NCBI GenBank assembly: GCA_027451305.1
Contig: DAIDJQ010000219.1
Location: forward strand, 1 to 5,293
Source of the DNA: Cellulomonas sp.
GTDB lineage: Bacteria > Actinomycetota > Actinomycetes > Actinomycetales > Cellulomonadaceae
DNA length: 5,293 bases
Reading direction: 5' to 3'
Positions 1 through 4,998 of this stretch are shown piece by piece. The translations under genes were made by a program, and so were the position numbers. How positions within the stretch are numbered: position 1 is the stretch's first letter; each line of letters begins with the position of its first letter. The notes beneath the pieces are model-generated. The model ran no database searches, was not told the DNA's origin, and saw only the letters and a program-made list of their open reading frames with translations.

Positions 1-1
1 G

Positions 2-802
2 CACCTTCCCGCGGTGATGGTGGTCAGCACGGTGCTGGTGGCCGTGGCCGTGCGCCGGTTCCTGCCGACCGGCCACGCGGACCACCTCCACGAACCGGAG
101 TCCGTGATCGCGACGGCGGCGGACCGCGAGGCCGTCGGCACCGCGGCCGGGTCCGGGCCGGTCGCCGTCGTCGCGCACCCGGTCGACCTCAGGGCGGACC
201 CGGCCGTCACCTCGCCCCGTGGCGCCCGGGGCGCCCTGGCCGCCTGGACGGAGCCGCGCACGCTGCTCGTCGGCCTGGTGGTCCTGGCTGCCGCGCTGAC
301 CGAGGGTGCGGCCAACGACTGGGCGAGCCTGTCGGTGGTCGACGGCTTCCGCACCAGCCATGCCGTGGGGGCGCTCGCCTTCGGCATCTTCGTCACGGCG
401 ATGACGGCCATGCGGTTGTTCGGCACCCCGTTGCTGGACCGGTTCGGGCGGGTGACGGTGCTGCGGCTGTGCGCCGGTCTGGCACTGGTGGGGCTGGCGG
501 TGTTCGGCCTGGTCGGGCCCCTGTGGCTCGCGATGGCCGGCATCGTCGCGTGGGGGATGGGCGCCGCCCTGGGGTTCCCGGTGGGCATGAGCGCCGCGGC
601 CGACGAGCCGCGGCGGGCGCCCGCCCGCGTGAGCGTGGTGTCCACCATCGGGTACTCGGCGTTCCTCGGCGGGCCGCCGCTGCTCGGGCTGCTGGCCCAG
701 CACGTCGGCTACCGGCACGCCCTGCTCGCGATCCTCGTGCCGGTGGCGCTCAGCCTGGCGGTGATGGGAGCCGCCGCTCCGCTGCGCCGCGGGCGGGCTT
801 AG
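2..802 (+). CDS. MFS transporter, C-terminal half (5' end cut by the window edge)
   Basis: This is an integral inner-membrane secondary transporter of the major facilitator superfamily; the substrate is unknown. The frame is open from base 2, so the true start lies to the left; 266 residues are visible, ending at TAG (800-802). Counting from base 2, residues 1-18 look like the end of transmembrane helix 6. A hydrophilic central loop of about 65 residues follows (21-86), then six hydrophobic segments near 87-108, 122-140, 151-172, 174-196, 210-232 and 238-258, matching helices 7-12. The loop after helix 8 carries a motif-A-like sequence, GTPLLDRFGR (141-150), with the expected G, D, R and GR. 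The start of the second half (EGAANDWASL, 101-110) resembles YbjJ-type MFS proteins, which is a family impression only. The central loop is longer than usual and holds a His cluster, HADHLH (25-30). murB follows after 9 bases on the same strand, so co-transcription is plausible. MFS is near certain; the subfamily is tentative. Confidence 0.9.
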   Translation, partial: HLPAVMVVSTVLVAVAVRRFLPTGHADHLHEPESVIATAADREAVGTAAGSGPVAVVAHPVDLRADPAVTSPRGARGALAAWTEPRTLLVGLVVLAAALTEGAANDWASLSVVDGFRTSHAVGALAFGIFVTAMTAMRLFGTPLLDRFGRVTVLRLCAGLALVGLAVFGLVGPLWLAMAGIVAWGMGAALGFPVGMSAAADEPRRAPARVSVVSTIGYSAFLGGPPLLGLLAQHVGYRHALLAILVPVALSLAVMGAAAPLRRGRA

Positions 803-811
803 CCTGGCCGG

Positions 812-1957
812 GTGACCGCCCAGCCGACCACCGCACCCTCGAGCGCTCCGCCGGCGCGGGTACCCAGGCTCGCGGAGCTGACCACCCTGCGCGTCGGCGG
901 TCCCGCCGCCCGGTACGTGGAGACGAGCTCCGAGGCGGAGCTGATCGAGGCGGTCCGGACGGCGGACGAGGCCGGCGAACCCGTCCTCGTCCTCGGCGGC
1001 GGCTCCAACCTGCTCGTGGCCGACGAGGGGTTCGACGGCCTCGTCGTGCGCGACACCCGCCGCGGCATCGACGTGCCCGACCACTCGGCGTGCGCCGGCG
1101 TCACGTACCGGCTGCCGGCGGGCCAGCCGTGGGACGAGGTGGTGGCGTTCGCCGGCGAGCACCGGCTCTACCGCGTCGAGGCGCTCTCCGGCATCCCCGG
1201 GTCGGTCGGCGCCGCGCCGGTGCAGAACATCGGCGCGTACGGGCAGGAGATCGCCCAGACGGTCGCCAGCGTCCGCACGTGGGACCGTGCGCGGGGCCGC
1301 GTCCGGACGCTCGCGCTGTCCGACCTGCAGCTCTCCTACCGCAGCTCGCTGCTCAAGCGGTCCATGCGCGCGGCGCCCTCCGAGCAGGACCCGCGCGCTC
1401 CCTGGGCGCCGACGCCACGGTACGTGGTGCTCGACGTGACGCTCCAGCTGCGGCAGGGCACCTTGTCGGCGCCGATCGCGTACGTGGAGCTTGCCCGGAC
1501 CCTCGGTGTACAGCTCGGCGGGCGGGCGCCGTTGGCGGACGTGCGCGCCGCCGTCCTGAGCCTGCGTGCAGGTAAGGGCATGGTGCTGGACGCCTCCGAC
1601 CACGACACCTGGAGCGCGGGCTCGTTCTTCACCAACCCGCTGCTCACGGCGCAGCAGGCCGCTGCGCTGCCCGCCGAGGCGCCGCGCTTCCCGCTGCCGG
1701 ACGGTGGCGTCCGCGACGGTGTCCCGGGCGGGGTGAAGACGAGCGCCGCGTGGCTGATCGACCACGCGGGGTTCGGCAGGGGTTTCGGGGACGGGCCCGC
1801 GCAGCTGTCCGGCAAGCACGTGCTGGCCCTGACCAACCGTGGCGGCGCCACCGCGGCAGACGTGCTCGCCCTCGCGCGGCAGGTGCGGGACGGGGTCGCC
1901 GACCGGTTCGACGTGCGGCTCGAGCCCGAGCCGGTGCTGGTCGGCGCGAGCCTCTGA
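812..1957 (+). CDS. murB: UDP-N-acetylenolpyruvoylglucosamine reductase (MurB)
   Basis: MurB is a cytoplasmic FAD enzyme that uses NADPH to reduce UDP-GlcNAc-enolpyruvate to UDP-MurNAc, the second committed step of peptidoglycan precursor synthesis. The 381-residue product has the FAD-binding half first: TTLRVGGPAARY (24-35), VLVLGGGSNLLVADEGF (58-74) and SGIPGSVGAAPVQNIGAYGQE (126-146). The MurB C-terminal domain follows. By alignment from memory to E. coli Tyr158/Arg159, Ser229 and Glu325, the catalytic residues are Tyr176/Arg177 (YRSS), Ser271 (AGSFFTNP) and Glu373 (LEPEPVLVG); all are present. It is longer than the E. coli protein (342), partly through a roughly 16-20 residue Pro/Arg-rich insert after YRSSLLKR (about 184-202). 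I chose the GTG at 812 because no other usable start lies before the conserved LAELTTLRVGG. It lacks a clear ribosome site: the nearest G-rich run, GGGCGGG at 791-797, is 14 bases away. Translation may therefore depend on the transporter stop 9 bases upstream. Confidence 0.97.
   Translation: MTAQPTTAPSSAPPARVPRLAELTTLRVGGPAARYVETSSEAELIEAVRTADEAGEPVLVLGGGSNLLVADEGFDGLVVRDTRRGIDVPDHSACAGVTYRLPAGQPWDEVVAFAGEHRLYRVEALSGIPGSVGAAPVQNIGAYGQEIAQTVASVRTWDRARGRVRTLALSDLQLSYRSSLLKRSMRAAPSEQDPRAPWAPTPRYVVLDVTLQLRQGTLSAPIAYVELARTLGVQLGGRAPLADVRAAVLSLRAGKGMVLDASDHDTWSAGSFFTNPLLTAQQAAALPAEAPRFPLPDGGVRDGVPGGVKTSAAWLIDHAGFGRGFGDGPAQLSGKHVLALTNRGGATAADVLALARQVRDGVADRFDVRLEPEPVLVGASL
1916..1933. terminator. 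Possible hairpin terminator at the murB/deaminase convergence
   Basis: CGGCTCG (1916-1922) and CGAGCCG (1927-1933) form a perfect 7-bp stem with a 4-base loop inside the last codons of murB, 21 bases before its stop ends the frame. Seen from the - strand, it lies about 30 bases beyond the deaminase stop at 1965. The two convergent genes have only 7 bases between them, so any terminator must sit inside coding sequence. There is no T tract on either side, as is common for proposed actinobacterial terminators. The bases also encode R-L-E-P-E, part of the conserved MurB end, so the symmetry may be a by-product of codon choice. Confidence 0.3.
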
Positions 1958-1964
1958 GCAGGCG

Positions 1965-3005
1965 TCAGTCGGCGGGGGCGGCCAGCCAGTGGTCCACGCC
2001 GGCGAGCAGGCGGTCCTTCGTCGCGGCCGCCGCGCGGCTGGCGAGGATCGACCCGCGTGCCAGCTGCGCCAGCTCGGCATCCGAGAAGCCGTGCACCTCG
2101 CGCGCCGCTCGGTACTGGTCCAGGAGCCGGGACCGGAAGAGCAACGGGTCGTCGGCGCCGAGCGCCACCTGGGCTCCTGCCTCGACGAGCGCGCGCAACG
2201 GCACGTCTGCGGCCGTGGCGTAGACCCCCAGCGACACGTTGGAGGCCGGGCACACCTCCAGCGCGACCCCGGCGTCCAGCACCCGCTCCAGCACCTGCGG
2301 GTCCTCGGCGGCACGGACACCGTGACCCAGCCGGTCGGGCTCGAGCTGGTCGAGCACCTCGTCCACGTGCGCCGGGCCGAGCAGCTCGCCACCGTGCGGC
2401 ACGGAGGCCAGTCCGGCGTGCCGGGCGATCGCGAACGCCGGCGCGAACGCCGCCGTGTCGCCCCGCCGCTCGTCGTTCGACAGCCCGAAGCCGACCACGT
2501 CGCCGGGACCCTCGCCGGCGTGCCGAGCGGCGAGCCTGGCCAGGGTCCGGGCGTCCAGCGGGTGCCTCAGCCGGGATGCGGCGACCACGACGGCGACCTC
2601 GAGCCCGTGCCGGGCGGACGCGGCCCGCGCCTCGTCGAGCACGATCTCCAGCGCGGGGGTCAGCCCACCGAGGAACGGCGCGTACGACGTCGGGTCCACC
2701 TGGATCTCCAGCCGGCCGGACCCCTCGGCTGCGTCGTCCGCCGCGGCCTCGTCGACGATCCGGCGCATGTCCGCCTCCGACCGCACGCACGCACGCGCGG
2801 CGTCGTAGAGGCGCTGGAACCGGAACCAGCCACGCTCGTCGGCGGGCACGCGCACGCGCTCGCCCTCCTGCAGCACGTCCGGCAGCACGATGCCGCGGGC
2901 GGCGGCCAGGTCGCCGAGGGTGGCCGAGCGCATCGACCCCGTGAAGTGCAGGTGCAGGTGCGCCTTGGGCAGCGCCCGCAGGTCACGCCCGCTCCCGGTG
3001 CTCAG
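1965..3005 (-). CDS. Adenosine deaminase family protein, CTG start proposed
   Basis: This is a zinc-dependent amidohydrolase of the adenosine/AMP deaminase fold, predicted to convert adenosine to inosine in purine salvage in the cytoplasm. From the proposed CTG it has 346 residues, a usual family length. Zinc ligands are visible as HLHLHFTG (His18, His20), VPHGGE (His204, with Glu207 as the likely catalytic acid) and GADDPLLF (Asp285, Asp286). His228 in RLGHG and LEVCPASN (249-256) also fit the family. Compared with classic ADA (HVHLDG, HAGE, NTDDP, AGDE), this protein has HLHFTG, HGGE, GADDP and SNDE. I recall the same set in Streptomyces proteins encoded beside murB and aspC, so it marks a subfamily whose exact substrate is inferred. 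The start matters: the first in-frame ATG (2933) would cut off His18 and His20. Upstream the frame has no ATG, GTG or TTG before a TGA at 3024-3026, but CTG at 3003-3005 has GGAGG 4 bases before it. A one-base sequencing error upstream of the motif is the alternative. The gene converges on murB. Confidence 0.93.
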   Translation of the reverse strand: MSTGSGRDLRALPKAHLHLHFTGSMRSATLGDLAAARGIVLPDVLQEGERVRVPADERGWFRFQRLYDAARACVRSEADMRRIVDEAAADDAAEGSGRLEIQVDPTSYAPFLGGLTPALEIVLDEARAASARHGLEVAVVVAASRLRHPLDARTLARLAARHAGEGPGDVVGFGLSNDERRGDTAAFAPAFAIARHAGLASVPHGGELLGPAHVDEVLDQLEPDRLGHGVRAAEDPQVLERVLDAGVALEVCPASNVSLGVYATAADVPLRALVEAGAQVALGADDPLLFRSRLLDQYRAAREVHGFSDAELAQLARGSILASRAAAATKDRLLAGVDHWLAAPAD

Positions 3006-3019
3006 CGGGCCTCCAGCAT
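3002..3019 (-). CDS. Possible five-codon upstream frame (MLEAR) overlapping the deaminase start
   Basis: The frame ATG CTG GAG GCC CGC TGA runs just before the deaminase, and its TGA overlaps the proposed CTG start as CTGA. It has no ribosome site of its own. Its ATG lies exactly where transcription would begin if the TAGGGT box at 3026-3031 is used, so it could be read as a leaderless frame, a mode common in actinobacteria. It could deliver ribosomes to the weak CTG codon. Nothing in its sequence shows that it is translated, and a frame this short is easily produced by chance. Confidence 0.2.
   Translation of the reverse strand: MLEAR
3010..3014 (-). promoter_or_regulatory. Ribosome binding site deciding the CTG start of the deaminase
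   Basis: On the - strand GGAGG is followed by CCCG and then CTG (3003-3005), giving a strong Shine-Dalgarno core 4 bases before the codon. The spacing is slightly short but usable. It is the main reason to extend the deaminase to 3005 and not begin at the ATG at 2933. Confidence 0.6.
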
Positions 3020-3025
3020 GGCGTC

Positions 3026-3031
3026 ACCCTA
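3026..3031 (-). promoter_or_regulatory. Possible -10 box (TAGGGT) for the deaminase gene
   Basis: Read on the - strand, TAGGGT fits the TAnnnT form of actinobacterial housekeeping -10 elements. Seven bases downstream is the A at 3019, which would give a 14-base leader before the CTG start. I see no convincing TTGACA-like -35 at 16-19 bases upstream, which is not unusual in these bacteria. The box lies in the 108-base gap after the ABC permease gene, so the deaminase could be transcribed separately from the exporter. Confidence 0.4.
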
Positions 3032-3113
3032 CGTGGTCGCGGACGTGCCCTCGGGCGCCGTCCGACCGCGGCCGCTGACACCCGGCCGCCCCGGCCCGTC
3101 GTCCCCGACCTGC

Positions 3114-3959
3114 TCAGCCGTCGTCCCGGCGCAGCCAGCGGAACCGCCGCCCACCGAGCACCAGCCCCAGAACCAGCCACGCTGCGAGCACCCCGGCCGT
3201 CAGCCCGTGCTGCCACGAGCCGGACGGCTCCAGGGTCAGCGCCGAGTCGGGCAGGAACACCGACCGCATGCCCTGCGCCATCCACTTCAGCGGGAACACC
3301 GCCGCCGTCTGCTGCATCCAGGCGGGGAGCTGGTCGAACTGGAAGAACACGCCCGAGATGAACTGCAGCACCAGCACGATCGGCACCACCACCGCGCTCG
3401 CCGACCGGCCGGAGCGCGGCACCGAGGAGAAGGCCACCCCGCACACCGACCCGGTGGCGGTCCCCAGCACGAACACCCAGGCGAAGGTCCACCACCGAGC
3501 GGCGTCGGTCGGCAGCGGGACGTGCCAGAGGACGGCGGCCGAGCCCACGAGCAGCACCGTCTGCGCGAGCGCGGTCACCAGCACCTGGCCCACCTTGCCG
3601 AGGAAGTAGGAGGTCGCCGGCAGCGGTGTCCCGCGCAGCCTCTTGAGCCCGCCCTCGTCCCGCTCCACGGCCACCGACGTCGCCAGGTTCTGGAAGCTCG
3701 ACAGCATCACGCCGGTCGCGATCATCCCCGGCAGGAAGTACTGCGCGAAGCCGATCGGCCCGACCGTGGTCCCGCCGCGGCCGAACACCGTGGCGAAGAT
3801 CGCCAGCATGACGACCGGGTAGAGGAAGACGAACGCGATCGTGTCGCGCTCGCGGACGTAGGCGCGCAGCTCGTGCTGCGCGCGGACCAGACCCAGGCGC
3901 AGCACTCCGGGCAGGGGCACGGCGGGCGGCCGGGCGGTCGACGTGGGCGGTGCGCTCAT
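3114..3959 (-). CDS. ABC-2 type exporter permease, DrrB-like
   Basis: This is the membrane-spanning partner of the ATPase encoded immediately upstream; together they would form an exporter in the cytoplasmic membrane. The 281-residue protein has a short Pro-rich cytoplasmic N-terminus and about six hydrophobic segments, near residues 41-60, 72-96, 123-145, 157-180, 188-206 and 252-270. The intracellular stretch ERDEGGLKRLRGTPLP (99-114) is the conserved ABC-2 element between segments 2 and 3. The stretch from FISGVFFQFDQLPAWM (200-215) to VFPLKWMAQGMR (221-232) is typical of the DrrB/ABC-2 end. The ATG at 3957-3959 overlaps the ATPase stop as ATGA. It has its own AGGGG ribosome site (3967-3971) 7 bases upstream, so translational coupling is likely. 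The substrate cannot be read from the sequence; relatives export antibiotics, lipids or polysaccharides. Confidence 0.93.
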   Translation of the reverse strand: MSAPPTSTARPPAVPLPGVLRLGLVRAQHELRAYVRERDTIAFVFLYPVVMLAIFATVFGRGGTTVGPIGFAQYFLPGMIATGVMLSSFQNLATSVAVERDEGGLKRLRGTPLPATSYFLGKVGQVLVTALAQTVLLVGSAAVLWHVPLPTDAARWWTFAWVFVLGTATGSVCGVAFSSVPRSGRSASAVVVPIVLVLQFISGVFFQFDQLPAWMQQTAAVFPLKWMAQGMRSVFLPDSALTLEPSGSWQHGLTAGVLAAWLVLGLVLGGRRFRWLRRDDG

Positions 3960-4891
3960 CGCCGCGCCCCTGCCGTCGCCGCGCCCGGCCCGCCGCCCGC
4001 CGGCGGCGCGTCAGGCGGCTCGGCACCGGTCCCGCCGACCAACCCGAGGTACACGTCCTCGAGCGTCGGACGGACCACCTGCAGCCCGGGCACCTCGTCG
4101 AGCCCCTCGGCCGCGAACTGCGACGTCAGCTCGGCGACCGTCCGTGTGGGGGTGTCGGTGGCGACCTCCTGCAGGATGCCGTCACGCAACCAGCGGACCC
4201 GCGCACGGTGGGCCTGCCGCCCGCCCAGCTCGTGGGGTGCGCCCTCGGCCACGACTCGACCGTCGTTCACCACCACCACCCGGTCCGCGAGGTGCTCCGC
4301 CTCGTCCAGGTAGTGCGTGGTGAGCAAGATCGTGGTGCCGTCGGCACGCAGCCCCTGCACCAGGTCCCAGAACGCGCGGCGCGCCTCCGGGTCGAACCCC
4401 GTCGTCGGCTCGTCCAGGAAGAGCAGCTCCGGGCGGCCGACCACCCCGAGCGCCACGTCGAGCCGGCGCCGCTGGCCGCCGGACAGCTGGCGGGCGCGGG
4501 TGCGCCGCCGGTCCTCCAGGCCCACCGCCGCGATGAGCTCGTCGACGTCCCGCGGCGTGGGGTAGTAGTGCGCGAACTGCCGGACCAGCTCCTCGACGGT
4601 CGCCTCCGCCAGGTCGTTCACGCTCTGCAGCACGATTCCGACGCGCGCACGCCAGGCCCGGTCCGCGGACTGCGGGTCGACGCCGAGCACGCGCACCTCG
4701 CCCGCGTCCCGGTGCCGGTACCCCTCGAGGATCTCGACGGTCGTCGTCTTGCCGGCGCCGTTGGGGCCCAGCACCGCGACCACCTCACCGGTGTCCACGT
4801 GCAGGCCGACCCCGTCGACGGCGTGCTTCGCGCCGTAGCTCTTGTGCAGCCCGGACACGTCGACAGCGCGGATGCCGGTGTCACTCGTCAT
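3956..4891 (-). CDS. ABC exporter ATP-binding protein, DrrA-like
   Basis: This cytoplasmic ATPase would drive the ABC-2 permease encoded next to it. The 311-residue protein has a full nucleotide-binding domain: Walker A GPNGAGKTT (42-50), Q-loop Gln89 (VLQS), signature LSGGQRRR (136-143), Walker B LLFLDEP (156-162) with Asp160 and Glu161, and H-loop His193 (TTHYLDEAE). After the core, about residues 225-285 form the extra domain ending in TLEDVYLGLVG (276-286), typical of the DrrA/CcmA-like subfamily. The last 25 or so residues are a Gly/Pro/Ala-rich tail. The ATG at 4889-4891 precedes MTSDTGIRAVDVSGLHKSYG, the expected N-terminus. Its ribosome site is weak: only GGGTG, two bases from the ATG. 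A short upstream frame ends across the start. No regulator gene lies beside the pair in this window. Drug export is possible but unproven. Confidence 0.95.
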   Translation of the reverse strand: MTSDTGIRAVDVSGLHKSYGAKHAVDGVGLHVDTGEVVAVLGPNGAGKTTTVEILEGYRHRDAGEVRVLGVDPQSADRAWRARVGIVLQSVNDLAEATVEELVRQFAHYYPTPRDVDELIAAVGLEDRRRTRARQLSGGQRRRLDVALGVVGRPELLFLDEPTTGFDPEARRAFWDLVQGLRADGTTILLTTHYLDEAEHLADRVVVVNDGRVVAEGAPHELGGRQAHRARVRWLRDGILQEVATDTPTRTVAELTSQFAAEGLDEVPGLQVVRPTLEDVYLGLVGGTGAEPPDAPPAGGGPGAATAGARR

Positions 4892-4920
4892 GGCACCCAG
4901 CGTGGTCGCGGGGTGACCAT
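4888..4920 (-). CDS. Possible ten-codon upstream frame (MVTPRPRWVP) overlapping the ABC ATPase start
   Basis: An ATG at 4918-4920 opens a ten-codon frame whose TGA (4888-4890) overlaps the ABC ATPase ATG as ATGA, the arrangement usual for coupled genes. GGAG abuts its ATG with no spacer, so it has no proper ribosome site of its own. The peptide is rich in Pro and Arg, with CGA and CCA codons that are less favoured in such GC-rich DNA. A translated leader could compensate for the weak ribosome site of the ATPase gene. A chance occurrence is quite likely. Confidence 0.15.
   Translation of the reverse strand: MVTPRPRWVP
4903..4919. promoter_or_regulatory. Imperfect palindrome just upstream of the ABC genes, possible operator
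   Basis: TGGTCGCGGGGTGACCA is a 17-base sequence with the outer five bases on each side perfectly inverted (TGGTC/GACCA) and six of eight pairs matching overall. It lies 12-28 bases before the ATPase start codon, a position where a TetR- or GntR-type repressor of an exporter operon could bind. No such regulator is visible in the window, and short imperfect palindromes are frequent in this base composition. Confidence 0.2.
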
Positions 4921-4943
4921 CTCCGCTACGGCCGGCTCACCGC

Positions 4944-4964
4944 GTCCGCCGTCCGCCGTCCTCC
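4944..4964. repeat. Three tandem 7-base units in the ABC upstream region
   Basis: On the + strand GTCCGCC occurs twice in direct succession, followed by GTCCTCC, which differs at one base. The run occupies the gap between the aminotransferase stop and the ABC ATPase start, directly beyond the hairpin at 4963-4984. It may simply reflect slippage in non-coding GC-rich DNA. Confidence 0.6.
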
Positions 4965-4984
4965 GCCCACCGGTCGGTGGACGG
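4963..4984 (-). terminator. Probable hairpin terminator after the aminotransferase gene
   Basis: Read on the - strand, CCGTCCACC, loop GACC, then GGTGGGCGG form a 9-bp stem with one G-U wobble and a 4-base loop. It starts 14 bases after the aminotransferase stop codon (4999-5001). There is no T run after it, which fits the T-less hairpins proposed for actinobacteria. It would separate aminotransferase transcription from the ABC exporter genes that follow on the same strand. Confidence 0.5.
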
Positions 4985-4998
4985 CGCGGTCGTCCGGC

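Noticed and set aside
469..1575. A 368-codon + strand frame overlapping the transporter and murB
   Set aside because: It is a shifted reading of both genes, giving an Arg-rich product, while the other frame shows full MurB and MFS motifs.
1336..2790. A 484-codon frame on the - strand across the murB end and the deaminase
   Set aside because: It is out of frame with the deaminase and antisense to murB. The product is Arg/Gly/Ala-rich without motifs, a composition artefact.
2057..2944. A 295-codon + strand frame rich in Arg, Pro and Ala
   Set aside because: It is antisense to the deaminase and is a basic low-complexity product with no recognisable domain.
3068..3075. The 8-base palindrome GCGGCCGC in the gap before the deaminase
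   Set aside because: All-G/C palindromes of this size are expected often at this base composition, and nothing else marks it as a binding site.
3084..3096. A GGCCG-CCC-CGGCC hairpin after the permease stop, as a terminator
   Set aside because: It has only a 5-bp stem, a 3-base loop and no T run. Stems this short occur throughout such GC-rich DNA, so I do not call it.
2983..4026. A 347-codon - strand frame through the ABC permease
   Set aside because: It is the shifted frame of the permease gene, losing all hydrophobic segments in favour of an Arg/Ala/Gly-rich product.
1839..4313. An 824-codon open frame on the + strand across the deaminase and ABC genes
   Set aside because: It is antisense to three genes with clear family motifs. 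Its product is low-complexity Arg/Gly/His/Pro/Gln-rich with no domain. Long antisense frames are expected where third positions are almost always G or C.
4892..4998. Promoter for the ABC exporter genes
   Set aside because: I looked for TAnnnT boxes with suitable spacing on the - strand and found only TAGCGG, which does not fit. No promoter can be supported from sequence alone.
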